Shown here piece by piece: positions 17,397 through 27,417 of a DNA stretch of 64,000 nt. Made by a program: the position numbers and the translations under genes. Position 1 is the first letter of the stretch. Every line of letters begins with the position of its first letter. The stretch lies in the NCBI RefSeq assembly GCF_038002765.1, contig NZ_JBBODE010000001.1, forward strand, positions 1,178,001 through 1,242,000, read 5' to 3'. This DNA is from Peribacillus sp. FSL H8-0477 (GTDB lineage: Bacteria > Bacillota > Bacilli > Bacillales > DSM-1321). The notes under the pieces are model-generated. The model did no database searches. It saw only the letters and a list, made by a program, of their open reading frames with translations, and was not told where the DNA came from.

Positions 17397-17562
17397 CTAT
17401 GTACCCCCTTATTTCTACTTTCTTCTATTATATCTTTTTAGCGTGAATATTTCAAAAACTAATACTAATTCCCCATAATCATCAAATTTTTTGTCTATTT
17501 ATTTATCTGTTGGTCACTTCTTTTTGATGCTATTCTATGAATACTCTTTACTGCCGGGAGGG

Positions 17563-17865
17563 ATGGAATTGAATGCGTTGGCCAAAGTGATACTGGCTGT
17601 TTTTATTCTGTTTTCAGCGAGCCAATTATCCCTGCATGAAAAAAATTTCATGAAACCCATAGGGGTCGAAGATAACGAACCACTGACATCGGAATACATC
17701 ATTCCTAGTATCCATACACCCACCGTACCGTCATGGAATATACACCCTCAGTTATTACCCGGACTTTTATTATTTTTCACCCTATCCTTGTCCAAGCAAA
17801 CCAGACTCACGATAAACCGCTCCCCTGTCTTTCACCAGGCGAATTACGTTATCCACATCATTTGA
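17563..17865 (+). CDS. Hypothetical protein with N-terminal hydrophobic segment
   Basis: An open reading frame of up to 100 codons starts at the ATG 17563 or, with better spacing from GGGAGG, the TTG at 17569. The start MNALAKVILAVFILFSASQ resembles a signal peptide or anchor; the rest has no recognised motif and is proline- and histidine-rich. Neighbouring frames are also open here, so this may be a chance frame or a decayed gene. Confidence 0.3.
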   Translation: MELNALAKVILAVFILFSASQLSLHEKNFMKPIGVEDNEPLTSEYIIPSIHTPTVPSWNIHPQLLPGLLLFFTLSLSKQTRLTINRSPVFHQANYVIHII

Positions 17866-17904
17866 TTGGATTAAAAAATCTAACAATCAAAGGAGCAGAT
17901 AACA

Positions 17905-18018
17905 ATGTGGATGCGGTTTATAATGATTGGTACTTTCTCGCTCACGGCTGTCTATTTAATGACCTACCAAGTGATTTTTATCTATCACGCTGTAATCAAT
18001 ATGATGCGTGGACAATGA
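17905..18018 (+). CDS. Putative 37-residue membrane protein
   Basis: The ATG at 17905 follows AAAGGAGC with normal spacing and opens MWMRFIMIGTFSLTAVYLM, continuing hydrophobic to the TGA at 18016, just before a strong terminator. The ribosome site, composition and terminator together support a real small gene. The product would be one or two membrane helices with a short basic tail. The family is not recognised. Confidence 0.55.
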   Translation: MWMRFIMIGTFSLTAVYLMTYQVIFIYHAVINMMRGQ

Positions 18019-18020
18019 AA

Positions 18021-18052
18021 AAGGGAGGCCGAGATTTCTCGGTCTCCTTTTT
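18021..18052 (+). terminator. Terminator after the 37-residue gene
   Basis: GGAGGCCGAGA pairs with TCTCGGTCTCC (one G-T pair) and is followed by TTTTT. Confidence 0.85.
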
Positions 18053-18086
18053 AAAATGGTATAATTTTGATATAAGAAGAGATCAG

Positions 18087-18245
18087 ATGGAAGAGCAAAA
18101 TGAGAAACTAAAAAATCCCCTTACACAGTGGGGACCTTATGAGGCATTCTGTTATGACCTATATTTAAATCTGACCAGAAGGCAAAGACGCCCAAAGCAA
18201 ACAACTAGTGATGAAAGTAAAAATACGCAGATAAAGACTTATTAA
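18087..18245 (+). CDS. Hypothetical 52-residue protein, possibly part of a broken gene
   Basis: The ATG at 18087 follows a weak AGAAGAG and a good TATAAT at about 18060. The product MEEQNEKLKNPLTQWGPYEA is polar and ends basic. In the next frame, from about 18220 to 18363, the sequence reads DLLTIPEMAEYLGISSAEKF and continues to a TAG, which resembles the helix-turn-helix of excisionase-type proteins. A single frameshift would join the two. I cannot tell a decayed DNA-binding gene from two chance frames. Confidence 0.35.
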   Translation: MEEQNEKLKNPLTQWGPYEAFCYDLYLNLTRRQRRPKQTTSDESKNTQIKTY

Positions 18246-18376
18246 CAATCCCGGAGATGGCCGAGTACCTAGGAATCTCGTCAGCTGAAAAATTCAAGGA
18301 AACCATTAGGTCATCTGAAGGTGATCCCCATGCCATGCCCCGCCAAGGGATTGATTTAAGTTAGGAGGTTCAATCT

Positions 18377-18667
18377 ATGCAGAAATGTATACAATGTCAA
18401 ACCCCATTTAAATGGAGTACAGTCTATAAATCACTTTGGTTCGCGTACAGTCCTATTCATTGTAATAATTGTGGGACCAAACATACAATTACATTTACAT
18501 CTAGAATTATAGCAACGATTATGCTTGTAGTTCTTCCACTCTTGTGGATGAATTACTCATTCAATGAAATGGCATTTGATGCAACAATTAGTTTTTCAGT
18601 ACTCGTTTTACTTATCCTAGTAAGTTTATTTTCTCCGTTCTTGGTGCATTACAATTCAAAAACGTAA
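18377..18667 (+). CDS. CXXC-20-CXXC family small membrane protein
   Basis: The 96-residue protein starts MQKCIQCQTPFKW and has two CXXC pairs (residues 4/7 and 29/32) separated by 21 residues, then two membrane helices (about 45-60 and 70-90). This matches the cxxc_20_cxxc family found in Bacillus. The cysteines suggest a metal knuckle at the membrane; function is unknown. TAGGAGG lies eight bases before the ATG. Confidence 0.8.
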   Translation: MQKCIQCQTPFKWSTVYKSLWFAYSPIHCNNCGTKHTITFTSRIIATIMLVVLPLLWMNYSFNEMAFDATISFSVLVLLILVSLFSPFLVHYNSKT

Positions 18668-18692
18668 GGCTTGAGTTTGTACATATAACTGT

Positions 18693-18730
18693 GCAAAAAG
18701 CATGAGGCTGCTGCTCCTCATGCTTTTTGC
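18693..18730. terminator. Bidirectional terminator before sigK
   Basis: GCAAAAAGCATGAGG pairs perfectly with CCTCATGCTTTTTGC between convergent genes. Confidence 0.9.
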
Positions 18731-18737
18731 ATGTCTC

Positions 18738-19454
18738 TCAAGACTCCCGTTTTTTCTCTTTTTCGGCCCGGTAAAACTCATGGAACATCTTCATCAGGGC
18801 CCTCTTCTCAATCCGTGATACGTAGCTCCGTGAAATCCCTAATTCCTTAGCAATTTCACGCTGCGTCTTTTCTTTTTTAAGATCAAGTCCGAACCTGCCG
18901 ACAATAACCTCTTTTTCCCGTTCATCTAAAATACCGATGAACTTTTTAACCTTTTCAATCTCCATATTTAGTTGAATGGTATCGATTACATCCTCCGACT
19001 CCGATTTAAGCACATCAATCAGACTGATTTCATTCCCTTCCTTATCTTGACCGATTGGATCATGCAGGGAAACATCTTTTTTGGTCTTCTTAGTGGCTCT
19101 TAGATGCATCAGAATCTCATTTTCAATACATCGTGCTGCATAGGTAGCAAGCTTTGTACCCTTGCCGTCACTATAGCTTTCAATTGCCTTTATCAACCCT
19201 ATGGTTCCGATAGATATAAGGTCCTCCGTATCCTCCCCGGTATTATCAAACTTCTTAACAATGTGCGCAACTAGACGCAAATTATGTTCGATCAGGAGAT
19301 TTCGTGCATGCTCATCCCCTTCACTCATCAGCTTTAAGTATTTCTTTTCATCCTGTGCTGATAACGGCTGGGGAAAGGCATTATTCTTAACATAGGATAC
19401 TAATAAGTAGAACTCCTTAATTAAGTAACCAGCGGCTGCAAGTATTCCAGACAT
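18738..19454 (-). CDS. sigK: RNA polymerase sporulation sigma factor SigK, uninterrupted
   Basis: SigK directs late mother-cell transcription (coat, cortex maturation). The 238-residue protein starts with the pro-sequence [20 protein letters not shown], processed by SpoIVFB in the family, then region 2 ([24 protein letters not shown]) and region 4 ([20 protein letters not shown]). The reading frame is complete, so this strain has no skin-type element splitting the gene. GGGAGG precedes the ATG. Confidence 0.96.
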   Translation of the reverse strand: MSGILAAAGYLIKEFYLLVSYVKNNAFPQPLSAQDEKKYLKLMSEGDEHARNLLIEHNLRLVAHIVKKFDNTGEDTEDLISIGTIGLIKAIESYSDGKGTKLATYAARCIENEILMHLRATKKTKKDVSLHDPIGQDKEGNEISLIDVLKSESEDVIDTIQLNMEIEKVKKFIGILDEREKEVIVGRFGLDLKKEKTQREIAKELGISRSYVSRIEKRALMKMFHEFYRAEKEKKRES

Positions 19455-19583
19455 AGCTTCTACCTCCCGCTTTTTTGGAGTGCCCTTACCTTACCCTCAT
19501 ACCTATGCTGACTTAGGCTGGTTCGTGTCTGTACGATGAAAAAATCATTATAGTACAGAACATTTGGGCAGCCTTTTAAACAC

Positions 19584-19617
19584 AAAAAAGCTCATACCTT
19601 TTGGCATGAGCTTTTTC
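19584..19617. terminator. Terminator downstream of a 27-codon gene
   Basis: AAAAAGCTCAT pairs with ATGAGCTTTTT, with inner C-C/G-G pairs. It lies just after the minus-strand gene ending at 19625. Confidence 0.8.
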
Positions 19618-19624
19618 TTATTAC

Positions 19625-19708
19625 TTACTCCGCGTCAACCGCCACTTCAGAAGAAATGACAATACCAATTACCGTTGCTATAACCAGACCCATTACGATT
19701 GAAAACAT
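19625..19708 (-). CDS. Putative 27-residue hydrophobic peptide
   Basis: The ATG at 19708 is preceded by AAGGGGAG with good spacing and encodes MFSIVMGLVIATVIGIVISS followed by EVAVDAE. A terminator follows eight bases after the stop. The product is one membrane helix with an acidic tail. Similar peptides include sporulation membrane peptides and type I toxins; no antisense partner is evident, so neither is claimed. Confidence 0.55.
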   Translation of the reverse strand: MFSIVMGLVIATVIGIVISSEVAVDAE

Positions 19709-19832
19709 ATCCGACACTCCCCTTATTAGTTTCTTACTATTAAGGTATCATGTAGGAACAGTTTTCAACTGCTGTAGATTTGAACAATTTGCATCCAAAA
19801 AACGGCATTTTTGTGAAGAAAGTAACTCGTCG

Positions 19833-19904
19833 TTAGCCGGTATCCTTCTTAACCCAGATACAACCTCTTGCTTCTATTAGAAAAATCCATCCTGCCATCC
19901 TCAT
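19833..19904 (-). CDS. Possible 23-residue peptide
   Basis: An ATG at 19904 follows AAAGGTGGAG and reads MRMAGWIFLIEARGCIWVKK to a TAA. Only the ribosome site and its position in a run of small genes support it. Confidence 0.25.
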   Translation of the reverse strand: MRMAGWIFLIEARGCIWVKKDTG

Positions 19905-19932
19905 TTTAACTCCACCTTTCTCATAACCCGAA

Positions 19933-20070
19933 TTAGAATTTCCGATGCATATAAACCGCATCAATATGTTTCTCACGTAAGCGATTTACTCGTTCTTCGT
20001 TTACATACTCTGCAAGTGTTTTCTTTCTTTTCTTAAACGTAATTGTAAAAAATAACATGTTAAAAGTCAT
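19933..20070 (-). CDS. YrzI family small protein (copy 1)
   Basis: The 45-residue product begins MTFNMLFFTITFKKRKKT: a short hydrophobic strand then a basic, charged helix. This is the pattern of the Bacillus YrzI family (Bac_small_yrzI). GGGAGGTGA lies six bases before the ATG. A paralogue follows at 20196-20333. YrzI proteins are of unknown function and often occur in tandem. Confidence 0.75.
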   Translation of the reverse strand: MTFNMLFFTITFKKRKKTLAEYVNEERVNRLREKHIDAVYMHRKF

Positions 20071-20085
20071 GGATATTCACCTCCC

Positions 20086-20160
20086 TCAGCGAGGAGCAGT
20101 CACCACATTCACCGCTCCCAATGTAAAGCGTTTTGTCTTTAATACCTTGATAAATCCCAT
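20086..20160 (-). CDS. Putative 24-residue basic peptide between YrzI genes
   Basis: The ATG at 20160 has the strong site AAAGGAGGAG in front and encodes MGFIKVLKTKRFTLGAVNVV plus TAPR. It ends 15 bases before the copy 1 start, so the three genes look like one transcript. No family is recognised. Confidence 0.45.
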   Translation of the reverse strand: MGFIKVLKTKRFTLGAVNVVTAPR

Positions 20161-20195
20161 AATTTTCTCCTCCTTTTTAAGATATAAATACTTAA

Positions 20196-20333
20196 TTAAT
20201 AATTACGCTGCATGATAAATCGATCATGATGTGCTTGATATAGCTCACGCACTCGTTCTTCATGTAAATAAGCTTCCTTTGTTTTTTTATTCTTTTTGAC
20301 GGTAATCGTTAAAAATAATATATTCAGAGTCAT
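20196..20333 (-). CDS. YrzI family small protein (copy 2)
   Basis: The 45-residue product MTLNILFLTITVKKNKKTKE is clearly paralogous to the copy at 19933-20070 in length, N-terminus and the central HEERV/NEERV. GGGAGGTGA precedes the ATG. It is probably first in a short operon with the 24-residue peptide and copy 1. Confidence 0.72.
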   Translation of the reverse strand: MTLNILFLTITVKKNKKTKEAYLHEERVRELYQAHHDRFIMQRNY

Positions 20334-20373
20334 GGTATCACCTCCCTTCACTGATGCCCTAAAAAAGGACACA

Positions 20374-20447
20374 AAAAGGCCGCAGAATTATTCAAGCTTC
20401 TGCGGCAGACATAGAAAGGCCGCAGGAACTTAATTCTTCCTGCGGCC
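20374..20447 (-). terminator. Two adjacent hairpins with GCCGCAG stems
   Basis: GCCGCAGAA (20379-20387) pairs with TTCTGCGGC (20398-20406), and GGCCGCAGGAA (20418-20428) pairs with TTCCTGCGGCC (20437-20447). The first is followed by TTTTT on the minus strand and can terminate the small gene upstream. The two stems share sequence, so one may have arisen from the other. Confidence 0.65.
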
Positions 20448-20483
20448 GGATTAATTGCATCATGAATTAATAGACATTACGCC

Positions 20484-20564
20484 TCAAATAAATTCTGCAC
20501 CGTACAGGTCGAAAAGATATAGAGTTGAGCTGGCAACTGGAATTAACATAGTAGACAAAATCAT
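20484..20564 (-). CDS. Putative 26-residue peptide
   Basis: The ATG at 20564 follows AAGGAGGTCGAGG and encodes MILSTMLIPVASSTLYLFDL then YGAEFI. Strong ribosome site and downstream hairpins support expression. No family is recognised. Confidence 0.45.
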   Translation of the reverse strand: MILSTMLIPVASSTLYLFDLYGAEFI

Positions 20565-20686
20565 TTTCCTCGACCTCCTTAGCAGTAATTTTTCCTTACT
20601 TGGTAAGTATATCCATTAACAACACTTTTGTAAACCCCAAATCGCACCCATTTTTTATTTTTCGTTATTTTACTGGCAGTTGTCCA

Positions 20687-21575
20687 AATAGGGTATCTTT
20701 CTCTTTTTCTTTCTTTTTGATTAGCTTTTTTCCGTTTAGTGACGCATTCTGGGCAAGACCTGTTGTTTTCTGATGGTGTTGGCCTGGCTGGAACCAGGAT
20801 GAGCCTTACTATTTCACACATATTCGGACAGATTCGGCCCTTCGTATATGGAGGTAATCGATCCCGACCAATTCGCTGCTTGCAAAGCTTCTTCGATCTC
20901 CGGGGCTTATGAAAATAGGGTATCTTTCTCTTTTTCTTCTCTTTTGATCAGCTTTTTTCCGTTTAGTGACGTATTCTGGGCAAAACCCGCTGTTTTTTTG
21001 ATGGTGTTGCCCGGCTGGAACCAGTCTGATCCTTACTATTTCACACATATTCGGCCAGATTCGGCCCTTTCTTCGATGTATTCGGCCCTTCTTCACAATT
21101 ATTCGGCCCATCCTAGTATTTATTCGGCCCTTTCTCTTCATCATTCGGCCCTTCGTATATGAAGTAATCCACTGCCCGAAGCTGCTTCTTCGATCTCCGG
21201 GGCTTATGAAAATAGGGTATCTTTCTCTTTTTCTTCTCTTTTGATTAGCTTTTTTCCGTTTAGTGACGCATTCTGGGCAAAACCTGCTGTTTTCTGATGG
21301 TGTTGGCCTGGCTGGAACCAGGCTGAGTTTTACTATTTCACACATATTCGGCCAGATTCGGCCCTTTCTTCGATGTATTCAGCCCTCATTCACAATTATT
21401 CGGCCCATCTTCGTATTTATTCGGCCCTTTCTCTTCATCATTCGGCCCTTCGTATATGGAGGTAATCAATCATGATCAGTCCACTGCCCGTACCAGCTTT
21501 TACGAATTCTGAGGCTTATGAAAATGTGTATCTTTCTCTTTTTCTTTCTTTTTGATTAGCTTTTTAGTGACGCAC
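20687..21575. repeat. Intergenic module repeats with 21-bp arrays, core ATTCGGCCC (family B)
   Basis: A module running from ATAGGGTATCTTTCTCTT through a GCCTGG-CTGGAA-CCAGGC hairpin to an ATTCGGCCC array occurs at about 20687-20851 (short array), 20889-21170 and 21187-21466, with a fragment at 21513-21575; the two full copies are offset by 298 bp. Core starts at 21059, 21080, 21101, 21122, 21143 and at 21356, 21377, 21398, 21419, 21440 are exactly 21 bp apart. In each, an extra core lies 10 bp ahead (21049, 21346). Reading frames through the arrays have no credible start and are broken between copies. No gene is seen in 20565-21665. Confidence 0.85.
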
Positions 21576-21627
21576 TTCGCTTTATTCTCCCGTAACTCAC
21601 CATCTTTCTTCCCTTGCAGGGTATAAC

Positions 21628-21667
21628 AAAAAAACCAGCACAGGCATTGGCCCATGCTGGTTTTTTT
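21628..21667. terminator. yrhC terminator
   Basis: AACCAGCA pairs with TGCTGGTT, with A and T runs on both sides; it ends the yrhC-side operon. Confidence 0.85.
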
Positions 21668-21926
21668 ATTGCTGAATTGAGTCGTCTTCTTGTTCAGCTA
21701 ATGTTTTTTTATATTTAATGGCGATGCCGAAGAATAGGCCCGATGTGCACAAAAAGGCGATCGTAGCGAATAGGTATCCGTAAGTGATAAAGTCGGTTTT
21801 GCCTTCAGTCGGCAAGACCATACCCAGATAGAAGAATACGCTGATGCAGATTGATGTAAACGCAAATCGTTTGTAATCGTTTATTTTGGCTTGCATCGGT
21901 GATACCTTTGTTTGACCTTTTCTCAT
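21666..21926 (-). CDS. yrhC: YrhC family membrane protein
   Basis: The 86-residue protein has two membrane helices (about 20-40 and 50-72) after a polar start MRKGQTKVSPMQAKINDYKR. Position after mccB and the two-helix layout match B. subtilis YrhC; its function is unknown. The ATG at 21926 has GAGAGGTG in front; a longer in-frame reading does not. Confidence 0.75.
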   Translation of the reverse strand: MRKGQTKVSPMQAKINDYKRFAFTSICISVFFYLGMVLPTEGKTDFITYGYLFATIAFLCTSGLFFGIAIKYKKTLAEQEDDSIQQ

Positions 21927-22029
21927 GCTGCCAACACCTCTCTCATAAGCTAGTAATCTCATTCTAACATAGATCAAAGGACCTATCTTCTGTAAACGAA
22001 TGGGAATTACCGTTATAAGAACCTGGCGC

Positions 22030-24088
<2,059 letters not shown>

Positions 24089-24166
24089 GCTTTTTCTTCC
24101 CTTCAATGAGCTATAAAACAAACGATGCAAGAGAATAGTCTCTTGCATGTTGTCATTTCCTTATCC

Positions 24167-24862
24167 TTAGTTAATGCGTTCGAGCATTTTTATGATCAGC
24201 TGTGCCGAATTACGACCAGCCGTTTCTAAAAATTCATCAAATGAAATATTTGATTCTTTACCAGCAATGTCTGACAAAGAACGAATAATCACACAAGGAA
24301 TAGAAAATTGGTATGCGACCTGTGCAATGGCTGCTGCTTCCATCTCAACAGCATATAAATCAGTGAATTTCCCACGAACAAAGTCGACACGTACTGGGTC
24401 GTTCATAAATGAATCACCTGTTACAATCAGTCCTTTACCTACTTGGACGTCAGTAATTTCCTTTGCCGCTTCTTCAGCAATGCTGAACAATTTCGAATCA
24501 GAAACAAAAGCAGCCGGTAATTGCGGCACCTGCCCATATTCATAACCGAAAATAGTCACATCCACATCATGGTGACGGACTTCCGTAGAGATAACTACAT
24601 CTCCTACATTTAGAGATGGGTTGTATCCGCCTGCTGAACCTGTGTTAATAATCGCATCCGGTTTGAATTTCTCAGCGAGAATAGCGGTTGACATGGCCGC
24701 GTTTACTTTGCCAATCCCTGATTTTAATAAAATCACGTCAACACCATTTAATTGTCCTGAATTAAATTCACATCCAGCGATTGTTACTTGCTGAAGATTC
24801 ACCAATTTATCGCGTAAAATCACTACTTCTTCTTCCATTGCTCCGATGATTGCTACTTTCAT
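24167..24862 (-). CDS. mtnN: 5'-methylthioadenosine/S-adenosylhomocysteine nucleosidase
   Basis: MtnN removes adenine from methylthioadenosine and S-adenosylhomocysteine, feeding methylthioribose and S-ribosylhomocysteine into recycling. The 231-residue protein begins with [13 protein letters not shown] and has the family stretches NTGSAGG and [13 protein letters not shown], and the catalytic Asp in RSLSDIAG. It lies between yrrT and mccA in one operon. Confidence 0.96.
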   Translation of the reverse strand: MKVAIIGAMEEEVVILRDKLVNLQQVTIAGCEFNSGQLNGVDVILLKSGIGKVNAAMSTAILAEKFKPDAIINTGSAGGYNPSLNVGDVVISTEVRHHDVDVTIFGYEYGQVPQLPAAFVSDSKLFSIAEEAAKEITDVQVGKGLIVTGDSFMNDPVRVDFVRGKFTDLYAVEMEAAAIAQVAYQFSIPCVIIRSLSDIAGKESNISFDEFLETAGRNSAQLIIKMLERIN

Positions 24863-24876
24863 TTGTATACCTCTTC

Positions 24877-25515
24877 CTAATTTTTTTCGGCCTCCATAAT
24901 CCAGACAAACTGATTACAGCGATCAAAAGTAACAGTAAAGTTATTTTTTTCGAGAATAGCTTGGAAATACGGGATAGTTGTATAATACTCAGTCCGTAAA
25001 TCATTCGCTAAATTATGAAAACCATGTTGTTCGGCGTCTTTCACGGCTTGCTCAAATGCATCTGTTGATTGATACATCGTATCTGCAAATACTATTTTAC
25101 CACCAGATTTCAACAAAGCGCCATAACGAGCAAAAGCCAGTGCTTTTTCTTCGTCGGTTAGATGATGAAATGCCCACGTACTAACGATGGAATCTACTTG
25201 TTCAGGGACAGGAAAATCGAGAAAATCACCATCAACAAGATTCGTTCCCTCCGGTAATTTTTCCAGCGCCTTCGCTCGCATCGGCTCTGACGGTTCTACA
25301 CCCGTTACCGATAGCCCTGCGTCAAGCAGCCGCTGAGTTAAATTCCCAGTACCCACACCAAACTCGAGAACATGGCCGTGTGCACGACTCGCTACACTTT
25401 CAAGTATCCGGTCATAATGTTTAAAGACTTCTTGATATTCTATATCGTTTCCTTCAACTGTGTCATCATACGATTTTGACCACTCTTTGAATAATTCGAT
25501 AAATTCTCTTCCCAT
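24877..25515 (-). CDS. yrrT: SAM-dependent methyltransferase YrrT
   Basis: The 212-residue protein has motif [14 protein letters not shown] and [10 protein letters not shown], matching YrrT, the first gene of the B. subtilis methionine-to-cysteine operon. Its substrate is unknown. The ATG at 25515 (MGREFIELF) is chosen because AAGGTGAG lies four to five bases upstream; a GTG three codons earlier lies in that site. In B. subtilis the operon is repressed by CymR, and a cymR gene lies at 50639; the binding site was not located here. Confidence 0.92.
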   Translation of the reverse strand: MGREFIELFKEWSKSYDDTVEGNDIEYQEVFKHYDRILESVASRAHGHVLEFGVGTGNLTQRLLDAGLSVTGVEPSEPMRAKALEKLPEGTNLVDGDFLDFPVPEQVDSIVSTWAFHHLTDEEKALAFARYGALLKSGGKIVFADTMYQSTDAFEQAVKDAEQHGFHNLANDLRTEYYTTIPYFQAILEKNNFTVTFDRCNQFVWIMEAEKN

Positions 25516-25701
25516 TTTACTCACCTTTTTAAGTATATTTTATACTAAACAAAACCTATGAACATACTATGAATTAATTTTTTAACTGTTCTAAATTTAC
25601 CATACACCATTTATTCCTTCAAGTATTTCCTACACGGTTTTTCCGGTTTTTCTATCAATTGTCTGGTAAACTAAATGAGAAAAAAATATGGAGGTACCAA
25701 C

Positions 25702-25905
25702 ATGAACTTTCAATTAAATTTAATAAAAGACAAAGTCGAGTTTTTTGAAGCAGACTCATTAAAAAAACTTGAAAATCAAATCCAAATCCAAATTGAAGCA
25801 AACGAAGCCATTCTTCTTGGTGTACATGCTGTTTCTCATCAAATGCATGTAGATGAACATGGCCGAAGATTTTACAGTGCCGTTGTACACTTTAAAGCAC
25901 GTTAA
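25702..25905 (+). CDS. yrzA: YrzA family protein (DUF2536)
   Basis: The 67-residue protein MNFQLNLIKDKVEFFEADSL matches YrzA/DUF2536, a short soluble protein of unknown function found divergent to yrrT. GGAGGTACCAAC precedes the ATG. Its terminator has been split by an IS element (left arm at about 25911-25926). Confidence 0.85.
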   Translation: MNFQLNLIKDKVEFFEADSLKKLENQIQIQIEANEAILLGVHAVSHQMHVDEHGRRFYSAVVHFKAR

Positions 25906-25995
25906 CTAACAAAAAAACCCGACTTCATCCTAAAATGTACCCTATAAGATAGACACTTTGAAAAAAGTCTATCTTGTAGGGTATTTTTATTTATA

Positions 25996-26463
25996 ATGAG
26001 AAAAAAGATACGGGAGCGGAACCGAATGACAAAAATCTACTTAACTGAAAAACAACAAGCGCAATTAAAATGTAATCCCTACGTACAGGCAGTTAGTGAA
26101 AAGGCCATTACCTATACAGATGAATTTAAGCGCCATTTTATTGCAGAAAATGAGAAAGGAAAGCTACCAAGAATCATTTTTGAAGAAGCGGGATTAGATG
26201 TCGAATTAATCGGTTTGGAGCGTGTGAGTTCTTCCGCAAAACGTTGGCGAGCAGCGTATCGAAAAGCTGGTATAGACGGTTTACAGGATACACGTAAAAC
26301 GAATTCAGGACACCCACTTGAACGGGAACTAAGCCTGGAAGAAAAATACGCACGATTAGAAGCGAAAATGCGATTACTTGAGGCAGAGAACGAACTACTA
26401 AAAAAGCTGGATCTACTCGAAAGGCAGATGAGGAAGAAGAAATCACAATGGAAGCGAAAATAA
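25996..26463 (+). CDS. IS3-family transposase OrfA (helix-turn-helix)
   Basis: The 155-residue protein carries the N-terminal helix-turn-helix part and a C-terminal leucine-zipper-like coil (EKYARLEAKMRLLEAENELL). The heptamer A AAA AAG at 26400-26406 lies in the correct phase for -1 slippage; the -1 frame is open from there into OrfB, so a fused OrfAB transposase is expected. The start may be the ATG at 25996 or the later one (MTKIYLTEKQ) after GGGAGCGG. Confidence 0.9.
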   Translation: MRKKIRERNRMTKIYLTEKQQAQLKCNPYVQAVSEKAITYTDEFKRHFIAENEKGKLPRIIFEEAGLDVELIGLERVSSSAKRWRAAYRKAGIDGLQDTRKTNSGHPLERELSLEEKYARLEAKMRLLEAENELLKKLDLLERQMRKKKSQWKRK

Positions 26464-27356
26464 AATTTGAACTGATTTATGGCGCCATCAATAAATACGG
26501 ATTGAAGCGCATGGTGAGCTACTTCTGTGAACTGATGGGGGTTTCTCGCTCAGGTTATTACAATTATTTTGATGAACGCTCTGCACAAAACCGTGCAGAT
26601 CAAGATGTGGCAGATGAAGTGGTGAAAGAAATCATTTTAAAGGCGTATTATTTCCGAGGACGCAAAAAGGGAGCACGCCAAATCAAAATGACGCTTCAAA
26701 ATCAATATAGTGTCACATATAACTTAAAACGAATTCGCCGTATTATGAAGAAATTCGATATTATCTGTCCAATTCGTAAGGCCAATCCCTATCGACGCAT
26801 GGCAAAAGCAACGAAAGAACATCGGACATGCCAAAATGAACTAAACCGTAACTTCAAGCAAGGTGTGGCAGGAAAAGTGTTATTAACAGATATCACGTAT
26901 TTGACGTATAGAGGCGGAAAACGTGCTTATTTATCAACGATTAAAGACGCAGAAACGAACGAAATTTTAGCGTATGAGGTGTCCGATTCCTTATCGCTGG
27001 ATATCGCCCTCCATACAGTAAAGAAATTGAAAAAGCATAAGCATTTAGCGAAAGATGCGTTTATCCATTCGGATCAGGGTTTCCATTATACGAGCCCTAT
27101 TTATCAAACCTTAGTAAAGAAAATGGGCCTAGGCCAGTCGATGTCACGCCGTGGCAACTGTTGGGATAATGCGCCCCAAGAATCCTTCTTTGGGCATTTT
27201 AAAGATGAAGCCAATCTAAAGGAATGTGAGACATTAGAAGTAGTGAAACGAGAAATTAAAAGTTATATGACGTACTACAATCATTATCGAGGCCAGTGGA
27301 ATTTAAAAAAGCTGCCGCCTGTAAAATACAGACAGCAGCTTCAACAAGTTGCCTAG
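26448..27356 (+). CDS. IS3-family transposase OrfB (DDE catalytic domain)
   Basis: The 302-residue protein has the rve integrase core: first Asp in LLTDITYL, second in FIHSDQGFHYTS, Glu in NAPQESFFGHFK, plus the upstream HTH_21-like GARQIKMTL. All three catalytic residues are present. It is probably made mainly as the C-terminal part of OrfAB by frameshifting. Confidence 0.93.
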   Translation: MEAKIKFELIYGAINKYGLKRMVSYFCELMGVSRSGYYNYFDERSAQNRADQDVADEVVKEIILKAYYFRGRKKGARQIKMTLQNQYSVTYNLKRIRRIMKKFDIICPIRKANPYRRMAKATKEHRTCQNELNRNFKQGVAGKVLLTDITYLTYRGGKRAYLSTIKDAETNEILAYEVSDSLSLDIALHTVKKLKKHKHLAKDAFIHSDQGFHYTSPIYQTLVKKMGLGQSMSRRGNCWDNAPQESFFGHFKDEANLKECETLEVVKREIKSYMTYYNHYRGQWNLKKLPPVKYRQQLQQVA

Positions 27357-27417
27357 GCTTTTTCAAAATGCCCTTTACAAAGGGTACACTTTATCCCTGA
27401 AGCCGGGTTTCTTTCTC

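Larger units (their letters stand above)
25931..27392 (+). mobile_element. IS3-family insertion sequence (IS150-like)
   Basis: The element is about 1,460 bp with two overlapping frames. Ends carry imperfect inverted repeats: AAAATGTACCCT at the left and, as the reverse complement, AAAGTGTACCCT at the right. ATCC occurs on both sides (25927-25930 and 27393-27396) as a 4-bp target duplication. Removing the element and one ATCC restores a terminator hairpin CCCGACTTCA-TCCC-TGAAGCCGGG, which independently fixes the ends. Both genes look intact, so it may be active. Confidence 0.93.

Noticed and set aside
17733-18245. 170-codon frame spanning two small genes and a terminator
   Set aside because: It crosses a strong terminator hairpin and the better supported 37-codon gene; only its last 52 codons were kept, at low confidence.
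20809-21345. 178-codon minus-strand reading frame of KGRI-type repeats
   Set aside because: It merely reads through the 21-bp array and the module duplication, lacks a ribosome site, and its frame is not kept between the array copies.
25525-25701. SAM riboswitch upstream of yrrT
   Set aside because: No S-box conserved core is present; control by CymR is more likely, although its site was not located.
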